A DNA stretch of 64,000 nucleotides from Sweltsa coloradensis (Eukaryota > Arthropoda > Insecta > Plecoptera > Chloroperlidae): NCBI GenBank assembly GCA_024449915.1, contig JAMZAV010000778.1, positions 310,001 through 374,000 of the forward strand. The letters are read 5' to 3'. The notes beneath the pieces are model-generated. The model was not told where the DNA came from. It ran no database searches and saw nothing but the letters and a program-made list of their open reading frames with translations. Below are positions 18,480 to 30,220 of this stretch, piece after piece. How positions within the stretch are numbered: the stretch's first letter is position 1; every line of letters begins with the position of its first letter. Position numbers and translations under genes: made by a program.

Positions 18480-18620
18480 TCAATTGCCCAGCGATTCTGA
18501 CCAAACGGGTGGGCCTACGTTCATATTTTACATGGACATTAAGGTAATAGTGATGTAATTCCCTTTGAAAGAAAAAGTTTAAAAAAATGCTGGAAGGCTT
18601 CCAAATAAAGGTTTTAAAAT
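18480..18620 (+). mobile_element. Helentron-like element, internal fragment
   Basis: Shares GATTCTGACCAAACGGGTGG, CTACGTTCATATT and ACATGGACATTAAGG with full copies at 41448-42215 and 58941-59504. Both ends missing. Confidence 0.65.
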
Positions 18621-18831
18621 AAGCCTTATACAGGCATACAATCAACAAGTAACTATAGTTACGTGACAATAATCGCCTACATTGTTTACAAACACCAAGT
18701 CTTTAGACCACTATATTTTTTCATTCTATTGTTAATTGCCAATTGGTAATACCATAGCAATTAAATCGACTTTGATAAAATTATTATATTTTAACAAATA
18801 ATTTTGCAATGGAACTTGAAAAAGTAATGAG

Positions 18832-19250
18832 ATCCCACACATAACAAAAACTTGTAAAAATACAGCCAAACCTTACACACTCAAAAGAAATGAGATCTAA
18901 AAAAAGGGCCAAGCTCATCTACCCTTCCACATTTGCGCATTCTTAATTCATAAACGTACAGTGTCCCGTAACAACATCCTTGAAAAGCTTGGCAAAATAG
19001 AATTTGCATGATATTACGTAAAATTAATTAGAAAAAAAAGAATTTGGATGAACTATTACGTTTAAATTAATAATTGCAAATTCTATTTTGCCAAGCTTTT
19101 CAATGATGTTGTTACGGGACACTGTACGTTTATGAATTAAGAATGCGCAAATGTGGAAGGGTAGATGAGCTTGGCCCTTTTTTAGATCTCATTTCTTTTG
19201 AGTGTGTAAGATTTGGCTGTATTTTTACAAGTTTTTGTTATGTGTGGGAT
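18832..19250. mobile_element. foldback element, arms about 190 bp (copy 1)
   Basis: Left arm ATCCCACACATAACAAAAAC ... CTTGAAAAGCTTGGCAAAAT is matched by the inverted right arm ATTTTGCCAAGCTTTTCAA ... GTTTTTGTTATGTGTGGGAT. The arms are nearly complementary throughout with a short AT-rich spacer near 19010-19070. A related copy is at 34114-34469. No open frame. Confidence 0.85.
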
Positions 19251-19289
19251 ATATTTTACACGATGGTGTGTATAAGACAAAGTAAAATT

Positions 19290-19362
19290 AGGCCCACTGG
19301 GAATCGAACCGAGAACCTCTAGTTCACAAGACTGTAATTCTGACCAATAAGCTATACACGAC
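19290..19362 (-). repeat. tRNA-like sequence (SINE head)
   Basis: On the minus strand CTTATTGGTCAGAATTACAG and TCTCGGTTCGATTCCCAGTGG give A- and B-box-like elements; stems are incomplete and it is not called as a tRNA gene. Confidence 0.4.
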
Positions 19363-19370
19363 GATATACA

Positions 19371-20728
19371 CAGAGATATATTTCAGGAATGCTGCCAAGA
19401 TCATCTGCAGATTGGTGCATTATAACCTAACGGTTGACGCGCCCTTAAAAATTAAAAGTCTGCAGATAAATAATAGCGAAACTCACTTTTTAAGAGATTG
19501 AGTAATTTGTACAGGTTGTCTCTTCGAAAAAATCATTTTGAAAACATTTTGTAAATTTTCCATGCCTTGTTTTAATATATATTTTATTTTCAGATTTCCC
19601 CATTGGACACGTCACTAGACGCCGGTATTCCTTCGAGAATATTTCCAGTTGCACCAGATCACAGACCAGATGATGTAGAATTATATCATAATATTATATG
19701 CGCATATTTAAATTGAAGGCCTAAATAAACAATTTAAATTCAATGTAAATATTGACATTTGGAAATGTATTTCAAGGTATAAATTGCATTTCATCTCTCT
19801 CACATCGAAAAGTTGACTTAAGATTTAGTGGTTTTTCCTCAGTCAGACTACTTGTAGAGTGACGAATATAATATGCATGTTTTTTTTAAACGTTTAACAT
19901 TTTAACACAATTTTACTTATATTCTCAGACATTTCGTTACAGATAGAATTATAATATGATATATTAATATAATATATATTTTAATACTAACCAGAATAAT
20001 CTTTGTCAAATCATGGGTCAAAGAGCCAACGTTTCAAATATAAATGTGTTTAAAAATCATGATTATGAGAAAATCTCATTACGTAAATGCAGACAAAATA
20101 ATGAAATGGTAGTTAAACAAAGTTTTATATAGTATGATAATCAAATAAGAATCCAAACAAAATTGTGTATCGTCTGTATGATGTATATTTTATTTTCTGA
20201 CCGTACCTAGCTTATTACAGTTCGAACGGTAAATATTTACAAAGTTATTTTGATCAAATAACGTAGATTTAAAATAAATTTGTTTAATGCTATTCAAATT
20301 AGAATCCAGAAAGAAAATGATGTGTACTCTGTATACGATGCATAATCCATTTCCTGACTGTACCTAACTTATTGCGCGCCTTAAGCGTCTTTTTATTGCT
20401 CCGAGTAAATACCAGTCAGACTGAAAACAACGCCGAGAATGGTGTAATTACATCGTATTACGTATTTACGTGGGTAGTGGGTAGTAATCTAGCTGAGCAG
20501 TGGGTAGAGTCCTACCCGGGCGTGGGCGGTAGCCTGGAAGCCTTTGCTGACGTCGCTAGACACGGCTCTTCATTACAACGTCTGTGTCTTTCATATAGGC
20601 ATGCACGCGGTAGTACACTTTTTACGTCTATGTTATTTAGAGTGTAAAGGGACCGGAAGTCTACACTGTTATTAAATGCCAACAGAAACAGCGCATGTCA
20701 ATCGGACGTCATGTTCGGTTTTTATCGT
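19371..20728. other. no gene; includes a diverged tandem duplication near 20140-20376
   Basis: The stretches around 20145-20222 and 20288-20375 share TAAGAATCCA/TTAGAATCCA, ATGATG(T/C)AT and CTGACCGTACCTA(G/A)CTTATT, i.e. one diverged duplication. The 91-codon open frame at 20372-20647 lacks supporting motifs. Confidence 0.5.
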
Positions 20729-20736
20729 GTGACGTG

Positions 20737-21223
20737 CAGTGTTGTGACTAGATAATTTATTTTTTAACTAGATAAATATAAAGATAATTCTCCAAACAGT
20801 TATCTAGATAGGATAATATAGAGCGTAGAAAATTATGTAGATAAAAGATAAAAGACAAAAATAATTATCTAGATAAATTTGGTTAGATAAAAGATAGTAA
20901 TTTTTGAGATTGACGTGTTTAAAAATAAGACAACAACAGTTTTCTTGTCAATCGTATATTTGTCATGCTTGATAAGTTGACATTACCCGGGTACGCACAT
21001 TACAACACTAGCAGAAGTATTTCTAATTTTAAAAGGTGATTAATTGTTATATTTTTGTCTGCATTATTGTTTATTATTTTATCTAAAAAATGTTAGCTAA
21101 AAGCTTAAAAAGCTTCGATAAGATAAACTTTATTTTAGAAAAAGATATCAACAAAACCATCTAGATAAGATAATTTATGACGGATTTTTTCTCGATAGAT
21201 TATCTAGATAAGTGACAACACTG
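20737..21223. mobile_element. hAT-like MITE
   Basis: Ends CAGTGTTGTGACTAGATAA and, inverted, TTATCTAGATAAGTGACAACACTG. CAGTGTTG termini are typical of hAT elements. The flanks GTGACGTG (20729-20736) and GTGACTTG (21224-21231) are an 8-bp target duplication with one mismatch, the length expected for hAT. The interior is AT-rich with many GATAA/TTATC motifs and has no transposase. Confidence 0.8.
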
Positions 21224-21307
21224 GTGACTTGACACACGCACAAGCAGACGGATAGATTATCTAGATAAGTGACAACACTGGTGACTTGACACACGCACAA
21301 GCAGACG
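21194..21307 (+). repeat. 57-bp tandem duplication of the MITE end and its flank
   Basis: GATAGATTATCTAGATAAGT ... CACACGCACAAGCAGACG occurs twice head to tail. It contains the last 30 bp of the hAT-like element, the target duplication and 27 bp of flank. Confidence 0.9.
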
Positions 21308-21584
21308 GACGGACAGACAAGTGATCCTTATGAGCATAACATAAAGCAGCAGCCTTGAATCTGGAATCGAGGGATCCAGACAAATTATCAGTAATACAAG
21401 GCACGTTCTTCACCAATAATGGCAAATTAAACAAACTTTATTTTCTTAATTAAACACACATTTCGACTTAAATAGCATTTAACATAATTTAGACTTGAGA
21501 CCTATGCTTCAAACCTTAATTTCGACTTTCTTTCGAATTTTGAGCTATTTTCGAAAAACAAACACCTCTATCAATCACGCCTTC

Positions 21585-21877
21585 CAATCGTTCTCAAAGT
21601 GTGTGGCGCGCCCCAAAAATAGGGGCGCAAAGCTTTGGCTGGTGGGGCGCCGAGGGGAAACCCCATATTAAACAAAAACTATGAAAGCTAATTTCAAAAT
21701 ACAACATGAATTGGATGTATTTGTTTGTAAGGAAAATTATTTCCAACGAAGGGTCTGTAATAAAACAGTATACGACGTTATGAACATATTCAAATTCAGG
21801 ATAACATGGGGCATAGTACTGGCAAAGAACTATAATACAGATGGGGGCTCAAACAAAAAAGATTGAGAATCACATTG
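21585..21877. mobile_element. hAT-like fragment or MITE (TTCTCAA ends)
   Basis: CAATCGTTCTCAAAGTGTG and GGCGCGCCCC...GGGGCGC at the left, and AAAAAAGATTGAGAATCACA at the right, resemble the NGGTTCTCAA ends and GGGGCGC motif of hAT (Charlie/ZBED-related) elements. No target duplication was found. Confidence 0.5.
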
Positions 21878-22372
21878 TAAATGCGCACACAGAAACATTT
21901 TAGCATGCACACTTCGTCCTTCTATGTTTCCCCTCCCCCTTCCCCCCAACCACAAACCCTTCAAATCGTCCTTCGTAAGTGCATCGATCAGTCGGTAGAG
22001 GATGGTTACTACGCCGAATAGACTAAACTCTATTTTAACTAGGATTAGTCTCTGGCCCACTAATCAGAGCTCCAAAGTTTAATGAAAAGCGGACCACCAC
22101 TTCGGAAACTTAATTAGGAAGCTTTGTTGTCGGTTACTCCTTAACCAGGAGAACATTGCATTGAGTATGGAGCGAGTGTTAGGCGGGACACAAAGAGTGC
22201 ATATCTGATCATACGAGAATAAGAAAGTACTTGCAAGTTTGAGAAAGTTTGAACATACTAAACACTAGCAAGCGTCAAAATAAATGTTTATAATAGTGTT
22301 GAAACTTGGGCTAAAACTGCGCGATTCTCAATTTCATAACTGAATCTAAAATCTTGGCTGAAATTCTTATAA
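21878..22372. other. no gene recognised
   Basis: AT-rich DNA; nothing recognised. Confidence 0.4.
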
Positions 22373-23173
22373 CTCGGCCGCTTCGCGAACGCCTTTCCCA
22401 GTCGCGTTGATGGATGAGCTTTTTAAATTGACTATTTGACTATCGTTGCCTAAAAGCACGATTTTTAAGAAACATATTTTTTCGATTGTCCCCAAAATCA
22501 AAACATATCTGATATCCGTGATTTCGAACGTACCCATAAAATTTTATCAAGATCGGAGTAGCCGTTTGCCCGGTCGCGGGCTTAATATCACGAAAATATC
22601 GTATTGAAAATCATAAAAAAATCGTAAAGTACAATATTCAGAAATATTTCTTCGATTGTAATCTAAGTTCAGAGATTTCGAAAGTCCCTTGAAAATTTAA
22701 TCAAGATCGCGTAAACCGTTTGTCCGGTAGCCCCCGTCTGGCTCGGGTTGAATGGCCCAGAGCAATGGCTCTGCTACTCGTACAAGGCGATTTAAGAGAA
22801 AAAGTTCACCTCGAACATAAGCTAGTAAACGGAGTATCTGTACTCCCGAAACTTAGAGCGAGCTTGGCATCGTCATCGGAGACCTTGCCCGCTTCCTGAC
22901 GACCCCGGCGACGATGACAATGACGCATAACGAACGATGACAAAGACGATGTACGACGCGACGTGAAACCCCTTCCTCCCTTACCGTGGTGTTCTGACAG
23001 CATGGCCCCTCCTCCCCACCCCATTAGCTAAGTGGTGCATTATGACCTAACGGTTGAACGCGTCCTTAATCCAAATAAACAAAAATTGAGATCGAAAACA
23101 GGGGGGGGGGGGGGGAACTCCCGGGCTATTTTTTCAGGGTTAGTGAAATTGAAGTTTTTGCTTCGCTCATCCA
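22373..23173 (-). mobile_element. Helentron-like element carrying an insertion
   Basis: In minus sense it starts TGGATGAGCGAAGCAAAAAC (at 23173), passes a GTTTACGCGATC-like segment and TCTGAACTTAGAT, and ends with GCTCATCCATCAACGCGACTG...GCGTTCGCGAAGCGGCC, where the usual CTAG terminus is mutated to CGAG. About 22790-23130 is foreign: it holds the GC-rich block at 22806-23024 and a G homopolymer. Confidence 0.65.
22806..23024 (-). repeat. GC-rich coding-like block, copy A
   Basis: The open minus frame contains GRQEAGKVSDDDAKLALSFG. The plus frame of 39800-40060 contains GRKSKGRGKFPDDDPELAISF in two adjoining parts, and the DNA aligns in the same order (GT-rich CGTCGCGTCGT, TGTCATCGT, ...GACGATGCCAAGCTCGC versus GACGACCCAGAGCTCGC). 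So this is a shared block of unknown origin, possibly an old transposon frame. Confidence 0.5.
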
Positions 23174-24677
23174 ACTAACCAATGAAATTCTTCATTAGAA
23201 CTAGTTTTATGGCTTAAAATTGGTAAGCCAGACTTTCACATCTTTTATTTAATTTTATTAAATGCTTGCAGAGATGCGCACAGTACTGTTTCCAATTCCT
23301 ATAAAGACGACTTTGATTCTTTGAATAAGCTATTCAAACATCCGTATACGGTTGTTTGAGTATTGTGTTGGTGTTCTTGTATGATTCTATGAGGAGAGTA
23401 TACCTATTTGAAACGTTTTTTGGGAACTATTCCGTCTTCCAGTTGTCATCCGATCGATATGCAATTTTGCAAAATTGTCAAGAAAGGATATGGTCACGCA
23501 CAAATAAATTCAAATTTAATAATTTTGATGATTTTACAAAAATCCAAAATCCAAAAAATACATTGAAATTTTTTTTGTGATTGTTTTAAAAAAAAAAACT
23601 GTGCCACTTTAGAAGACTGTATATACATGACCATAAGCTCTGTGCAAAATCTGATTACAATCTGATAAAAACTGTCTTCAGGAAGAGTTATGCTAGCATT
23701 TAGGGTTAGGTTTATATTCTTAAGACTTACGCAAACGTATAGCGATAGAAAAGTATTCCACGATTGACTCTGGTTACCAAAAGTTAAACGCGGGACTTCG
23801 GCTACTTCGTTGTCAATAATCTCACCTAGGGATACTGGAAGAATTACCTCGTAAATTATGTACAGAACCGATTGTGATTATAACTTTAGGTCTGAATTAT
23901 ATCTTTTGAAATAGGAGGTACGATAAGCCATAGGCAACCAGCCCACCGACGTACATCATACCGCATACAACTTAAGTATTTATGTTGGTAGCTTAATGCT
24001 GTTGCTATTGCTAGATACAGTATAGGCAAACAGCTGTGGTACTACTGTACTGTATATCTAGTATTTTTCATATGCCCTAGTAAAAAGATTTGTGTTGGAC
24101 TAAGTAGAATGTACTTATCTTGAACAAAACACGCTTAAGGGTCAAGACAAATTTGTAATATATCATGTAAAATAATGTATTATGTAATTATTTGTTTGGA
24201 AATAAAACTTATACCATGAAACTTCTATAAACTTTGTTTGAGGTTCTTGTATAAAATAATTAGTAAGTAATATTCTACCCTTTCTATCATGTCGACAAAA
24301 TAATACGAAACTTTGTATGTTGCGTCATATAGCGCAAGAAGTTATCTATGGTTATATTAAGATCTTGCAATTCACTCAGAATATAACGACCACACGGCTG
24401 CCAACGTTATTATGTTGCACTCTGTCTGTAGGGTACTTATTTTCTGATATTAAATTTCAACTAGGTATGAAGAATCATTATTTATTTTTTGCATGGCATA
24501 TTTCCTTTGAACTCATTATGTATAATATAAACAGGGACATTGACCCGCTCTTGTATTACATATAAAATAACTCTGGAATTTCTAATAGAGTTCCTTTATT
24601 AGTCGGGTGTTATCGAATAAAACGAAAAATGTGCATGCAAGGAATTAAGTGTTATACTGCATACTTAATTATTATTA
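23174..24677. other. no gene recognised
   Basis: 1.5 kb of AT-rich DNA. Open frames of 74-82 codons (23356-23580, 24317-24565) lack motifs. Confidence 0.5.
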
Positions 24678-25240
24678 CTAGGCCGCTTCGCTAACGCTTT
24701 TTTTTAGTCGCGTTAATGGATGAGGGTTTTTTGTAAGTTTTTAGTTTGCGTGGGATCTCTTTACTTTTGAAACGGCTTTTAGAACGCATTGCAGGTGATT
24801 GTTGTCAAGTTTCTATTGTAACTTGTTAATTGTTTTTCTATACACCTAAAAAAACTTATATTAAAACCTTAATTTTTCTATGGATTTTGGCCTCAACTTT
24901 TTTCACACTTTTTCCTGTAAAAATGAACTTTGTAGCCCCACTCGTTTGGTCAGAATCGGCCCAAATGTCACGAAAATATCGCACTAAAAATAGGAAAATA
25001 ACGTAAAAGTACGATATTCATGAGAAATATTTCTCTGATTGTACCCAAAAGCGTGGCATGTCTAAGTTCAGAGATTTCGATGGTCCCCTTCAATTTTAAT
25101 CAAGATCGCATAATTATGCCGTTTGCCCGGTAGAGAGCGAACTAACAGACAAAAGAACAAACAAAAAAACAAAAAAAAAAAACACCCGAGCTAATTTTTT
25201 TGGGGGTCAGTGAAATTGAAGTCTTCGCTTTGCTCGTATT
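24678..25240 (-). mobile_element. Helentron-like element
   Basis: Minus sense: begins near 25240 (ACGAGCAAAGCGAAGACTTC), includes CACTGACCCCCAAAAAA, TGATTAAAATTGAAGGGGACC-like DNA, GCCGATTCTGACCAAACG and CTCATCCATTAACGCGAC, and ends AGCGTTAGCGAAGCGGCCTAG at 24678. The CTAG end follows an AACGC...GCGTT hairpin. Confidence 0.75.
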
Positions 25241-25499
25241 CGTATTTAAAAAAGAACAGTTTTAGGCCCAATATTATCCTATTCAATATCAAAATACCTG
25301 TTATACTAGTTTTTTCTGTAAAATAAAGATTTAAATATTCATTAAGAGGGGTAATAATTAAAATATATTACCGTTGTCAAGGCGCAGGTTCATCTTATAT
25401 TTTCTGTGTTATTTTATGTGCAGACGCCCAAAAGTTTCATTTCCCGTGGTGCATTTCTTATTAATGGTATCTTGTATATCAAGATTAAGTATTTACGTT
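25241..25499. other. no gene recognised
   Basis: AT-rich; nothing recognised. Confidence 0.4.
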
Positions 25500-25559
25500 G
25501 TAATTAACTCATTTCCTGAGTCTGAGTGGGCGAGCGCCCCCTAGGAGCCAGCCAGCCAG

Positions 25560-25660
25560 TGACGAGGTGACGTCACGCATTGCGGGGATTCCCGCTTAGT
25601 CGAGGTCAGAGAACCCGCGTTGACTCTCTCCCCCCAAACCCCTCGCTATAAAACACACGA
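25560..25660 (+). promoter_or_regulatory. promoter-like patch: CRE, GC-rich stretch and TATA box
   Basis: GGTGACGTCACGC (a perfect CRE core at 25568-25575) is followed by a GC-rich stretch and CTCGCTATAAAACACACG with TATAAAA at 25647-25653. The spacing is what a Pol II promoter would show. No start exon is recognisable downstream before the LINE at 26073, so it could be an orphan promoter or part of a retroelement. Confidence 0.4.
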
Positions 25661-25864
25661 GATATGTCTCACAATATGCTATTGCTTGTTCAACACTTCT
25701 GTTTAGATCTCACTTAGTTATTATGGTATGAACGAGATATATGACTGTGTAAAATTTATAAGTATGGACTATAATAATGTAAATTTAATATATTTAAATA
25801 TTTTTCTAGTAAATTGTGATATATTTCTGTATCCAGAAACAATTCAGTAAAATTGTACTAAGTT

Positions 25865-25920
25865 AAGACTAAAGGTTGTATGGAAGAAAGGCCTACCTGG
25901 CCTTAATCTCGCCTAGACAA
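25865..25920 (+). mobile_element. LINE 3'-tail-like fragment
   Basis: GGTTGTATGGAAGAAAGGCC TACCTGGCCTTAATCTCGCC resembles the tails at 27827-27860 and 32095-32140 (AGGCCTCATGGCCTTAAGC). No coding region attached. Confidence 0.4.
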
Positions 25921-25996
25921 TACAGACGATTATCTATCCATGTGTGCCTCCCTCGCTTTCGAAGATTTTAAATCCCGACTACGAAGGCCTAAATCT

Positions 25997-26015
25997 CTCT
26001 CTCTCTCTCCCTCTC

Positions 26016-26072
<57 letters not shown>
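25997..26072. repeat. (CT)n microsatellite
   Basis: About 75 bp of CT repeats. It abuts, in codon register, the LINE reverse transcriptase at CVHHELLL, so the LINE has lost everything upstream at this point. Confidence 0.95.
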
Positions 26073-26074
<2 letters not shown>

Positions 26075-27161
26075 GTGCATCACGAGTTGCTCCTTGCTAA
26101 ACTTGCCAATATTGGCGTGGCGGATGCAGCAATTTCTTGGTTCGCTTCTTATCTATCCAATCGGTGTCAACAAGTAGTCTATGACAACAGTGCCTCCACT
26201 TGGGTCTCAATATAAATCGGCGTCCCTCAAGGATCAGTCATTGGGCCTCTAATGTTCTCAATATATATCAACGACATATCTATCAACTTTGAACATTCTA
26301 ACCACCATATGTATGCAGATGACTTACAAGTGTATATTCACTTTTTATCTCGGGATGCTCTACGCGCCATTGACTGCACAAACAGTGACATATCTAACTT
26401 AGTAACTTATGCAAATGACCACAACTTGACCCTCAATGTATCGAAAACGCAGCTAATATTACTTGGTTATAAAAAGCTACTTAGCAAATTAGATAAAGCA
26501 CTACTTCCTCCGATCACAATAAACAATATTATAGTACCTATCAGCAATCAGTTAACAACCTAGGACTCGAAGTAGACGAAACACTCTCCTGGACTCCTCA
26601 TGTAAACAAATTAAAAAGGAAAGTCATATCAAGTATGCACCAACTGAAACGAAATTGTCCGTTTCTCCCCTTCTCAGTACGTAAAGTTGTCATTCAGTCT
26701 CTTATATTTCCCATTATAGACTATGCATCCGTAGTCTATAATGATTTATCAGTTACACTAAACATTAAATTACAGCGAGTACAAAATGCATGTGTCCGAT
26801 TCATTGCTGATGTGAGACGCGACGAGCATATCACACCATATTATTTTAAACTCAAGTGGCTAAAACTCGTCGATAGGCGTACCCTATCAATTGTCATACT
26901 TATTTCAAAAATAATGAAGTCGCAATGCCCCCATTACCTCTACAAGTCCTTCAATCGTATGGAGAGTATCCATAATCGCACAAACAGACACACAGCTAAC
27001 ACACTTCAAATACCAAAACATCGTACGGTGAAATGCAAAAATCATTTATCATAACAGCAAGCCGCCTCTGGAACAAATATCTACTGCAAACCTATTCCAA
27101 AAATTCAGCCACCATGCTCAGGAGTAAAATCCACCATACTCTACTTTCTACTTACCAATAA
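26073..27161 (+). pseudogene. non-LTR retrotransposon reverse transcriptase, 5'-truncated and decayed
   Basis: The reading begins within the RT domain (CVHHELLLAKLANIGV), with GVPQGSVIGPLMFSIYIND at about 26219-26275, the catalytic YADDLQVYI at about 26311, then the thumb and C-terminal region (LSWTPHVNKLKRKV, IDYASVVYNDLS, LQRVQNACVRFI) and a tail TASRLWNKYL. There is an in-frame stop at 26213-26215 and frameshifts near 26550 and 27045; the frame ends at a TAA at 27159-27161. The motif set suits Jockey/CR1-type LINEs. Endonuclease and ORF1 are absent. It is dead. Confidence 0.85.
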
Positions 27162-27629
27162 CAAACCAACAAAAAGGGTATCCTTCAAACATATTATCAG
27201 TTATCACAGTACTAGAGTCAGTATATGTACGCTCTATTTATAAATTAGTAACAGGTATTTTATTTTAAGACTAATTATTACTATTTTTTATTCCTAATAT
27301 TATACCTAATGAACATTATGCTTCGGTATAAAATAAACATTGTTTCACTGTAAATATTTGCATTAGTTTTAGCAGTTAAGTGATAATGTTGATAATTCTG
27401 GTTTTAGAATCACTATTAGTATAAGAATATAATATATAATTAAGTACTGGCATGGAGTTAATATTTGTATTAGATTTAGTATACTCTTACGCATAACTTA
27501 TAATATCAAATTGTATATTTCATATGTAACCATACTATGTACTATGTATGTATATTATAGAGGTTGGCTACAATTAAAGGGGCTCCATAGCCCTATGTAG
27601 CACGCCTTTAAGCCAATAAATATCAAATA

Positions 27630-27635
<6 letters not shown>
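27162..27635 (+). mobile_element. 3' untranslated part of the LINE
   Basis: AT-rich region ending GGGGCTCCATAGCCCTATG TAGCACGCCTTTAAGCC AATAAATATCAAATATC just before the CT repeat; the polyadenylation-like AATAAA at 27616-27621 fits a LINE 3' end. Confidence 0.5.
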
Positions 27636-27800
<165 letters not shown>

Positions 27801-27819
27801 ATTAATGTGTGTAATGTGA

Positions 27820-27861
27820 CTCCTTAAAGGTTGGATGGAAGATAAGGTTTCACTAGCCTTT

Positions 27862-27896
<35 letters not shown>

Positions 27897-27912
27897 TCTC
27901 TCTCTCTCTCTC
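27820..27912 (+). repeat. LINE-tail fragment with (ATCA)n and (CT)n
   Basis: GGTTGGATGGAAGATAAGG then (ATCA)n at 27862-27893 and (CT)n to 27912. Confidence 0.6.
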
Positions 27913-28307
27913 TTTTCTCTATGCGTTATGTTTTATTTATTATTTGTTCCTCAACACATTAGTTCATTAAATGTGTCACAAGGATGGCAGAAAAGAGCAT
28001 GGCTTCAAACACACTTTAGGAGTGCTAACCTTATAACAATAAATATATTAAAACAGATAGGTAACAAGAAATATCAACAATATTATAACAATCGTTGGCA
28101 AAACTATAAGGTTAAGAAATATACACTTGAATGAATTATGACATAAATGAATCAGTGAGAAATTACTTGTTTTTATTTTGTAATGTAAAAAGATGTGTGC
28201 TATGTAGCACGGTGTAACATGATTATGATTTTGACACCACAACTTTTAGAAAAAGTGTAGACAAATTTATAGTTAACACATTCAAAACAAGGCAAGTTTG
28301 CAAGTTA
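27913..28307. other. no gene recognised
   Basis: AT-rich; open frames of up to 99 codons start in the simple repeat and carry no motif. Confidence 0.4.
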
Positions 28308-28395
28308 CAGTGCAGTGGAAATCTTACAGTGACGCTCAACCATGCAGTGGAAATCTTATAGTGACGCTCCACCATGCAGTGGAAATCTTATCACG
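28308..28395 (+). repeat. 33-bp minisatellite, 3 units
   Basis: TGCAGTGGAAATCTTA(C/T)AGTGACGCTC(A/C)ACCA repeated almost three times. Confidence 0.9.
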
Positions 28396-29619
28396 ACTTT
28401 TCACAAATTGTAAATATTTAAAACCCGTGTATCGTTCTGAATTATTCAACATGATACGCTTCATACGGAAGCAAAGTCCATTTCCTTTAGACTTCAGTCG
28501 AGCATCAACATCAATATAACCATTAATTATTTACCCGTCTGATGTCTCGATAAACTAATTTGCATACGAGGTAGACGTCAACTCCCGCACAATCAATAGT
28601 GCAATGCTGCTGAGTTAGACAGCCGGATTAGCACGCATGGTCTCCTACATAGATACTTTCGCTAGACTGCTTACAAGCATGTCGTTCTTATTATGGCTTG
28701 CTGGTTTGAACTTGAAGGGCATATTGATAACTTTGCTCAATTGTTGGGGAGGGGGCGGGTGGAGTTTAAATAAGGGGAATAGTTGTAACAATGAGAGTTG
28801 ATTTTAAGTCTCGAAAAATCAAAACATTAATTAATTTGGAATATTGTGTGGTTAAATAATTTTTGTTCTGGAGTATACTTGGTAAACAAACCAAAAAAAC
28901 ACGCAAGCCAAGAAAAGGTTCTTTATACTAATACTATCCATTTAACTTTAAAATGTGCTTCGAGAGTTTAAATACTTATTTATATAGTATTGTTTAATTA
29001 GCAATGAAATAAAGAAAATTTTCTTTATCCCTAGTGATTATATTTTGATTTATTGATTATATACAGTTGTACTCAGTCATCGAAAATAAATAATATGATA
29101 TATTATATCCTGAGACAGTACAGAACAAGTACCGTACTGTTTGAGTGCAATATGTTTGCCTTAACTTTTGCTTTAAATACAGTAGTGAGTATTTACCCTT
29201 AAAAGTAGAATCATGATGTGTCCAGAGGCGAGAACGCTTTCACGCCATTAAATAGCAGAACTTGATGTGGTGGCTTAAGCTTTAGCTGTCGTTCTGCTGT
29301 CGATAAAAGATATGACACGATACACATATTCTATTCTGTAATCCCTGCCCTAAGAAGCATGCCCAGCTTGTGGTATATTTAACACTATACAACTAATAAG
29401 AGGGTGGAAAGACTGCAAAAGATTTCCAAAAGGTCTTGTACTACAGGTCTTGTATGCTCTTCCTTTTTGAGTTAAAGGTAGACACTTTCAAATCTGCCCA
29501 AAACACACATGATTTTATATTACAACTTATCACTGATCCATTTATATAATATTATTATAATTCACTTACGCATATAGGGTACTTCTAATACTTATTTTCA
29601 AATTTTCTACAGATTGTAG
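28396..29619. other. no gene recognised
   Basis: 1.2 kb of AT-rich DNA without recognised features. Confidence 0.5.
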
Positions 29620-30080
29620 GGTTGTGCGGGTACAGGTTTTAGCATTTGGGTCGGGTTCAGGTACGATTAGTTTAAAAGCTTCAGGTTTTCGGGACGGGTC
29701 GGGTCGTGTAGGGAAAAGACGGCCTTTATAATATTGCATCCTAAAATGGTTAATTAGTTTCATTTTCATTTTCATCGTTTCTATTGTCTGAATTTTAATT
29801 GAATGGCATTTTGTACATAGGCTATAAATTAAAAATTGTCTGGACCGGCACCTCCACCAATATAGTATGTAAATCCTGGACCGGCACCTCCACCAATATA
29901 GTGTGTAAATCCTGGACCGGCACCTCCACCAATACAGTATGTAAATCCTGGACCGGCACCTCCACCAATACAGTATGTAAATCCTGGACCGGCACCTCCA
30001 CCATCTGTCCAATATAATACATTTTTTGTTACCCGAAAATCGAGTAGGCCCTACCTTTTTAGTTTTTTGACGCCCCAAAA
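29620..30080 (+). mobile_element. dispersed element with GGTGGAGGTGCCGGTCCAG minisatellite (copy 1)
   Basis: Left part GTGCGGGTACAGG ... GGGACGGGTCGGGTCG ... GGGAAAAGACGG, then a middle with TGAATGGCATTTTGTACATAG. A 36-bp minisatellite follows (29840-30003; five units of TGGACCGGCACCTCCACCAA plus TATAGTATGTAAATCC), then AATATAATACATTTTTTGTT and GAAAATCGAGTAGGCCC. The same order is found inverted at 39480-40400; the left part alone recurs inverted at 60680-60810. Confidence 0.75.
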
Positions 30081-30220
30081 TGATTGTTATATAATACAAC
30101 TTTTAACTACTTTTGTTCAAACTTTAAACGAAAAAAATATCGATTGTATAATGTTATTGATATTTTTGTAGCTATCTTTTTTAATGTATCTATTGTCGTT
30201 AGCCAAGTGTGTATAGAGCT

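Noticed and set aside
25940..26215. Frames that run LSLSLSL into LINE sequence
   Set aside because: Translation of the (CT)n run; only the part after 26073 is LINE coding.
29566..30099. Open frames of 60-177 codons made of 12-residue repeats (VEVPVQDLHT...) over the minisatellite, and the like at 39767-40287
   Set aside because: The 36-bp unit is a multiple of three, so frames stay open automatically on both strands; units have no spacers, start context or flanking coding sequence. For the same reason it is not a CRISPR array.
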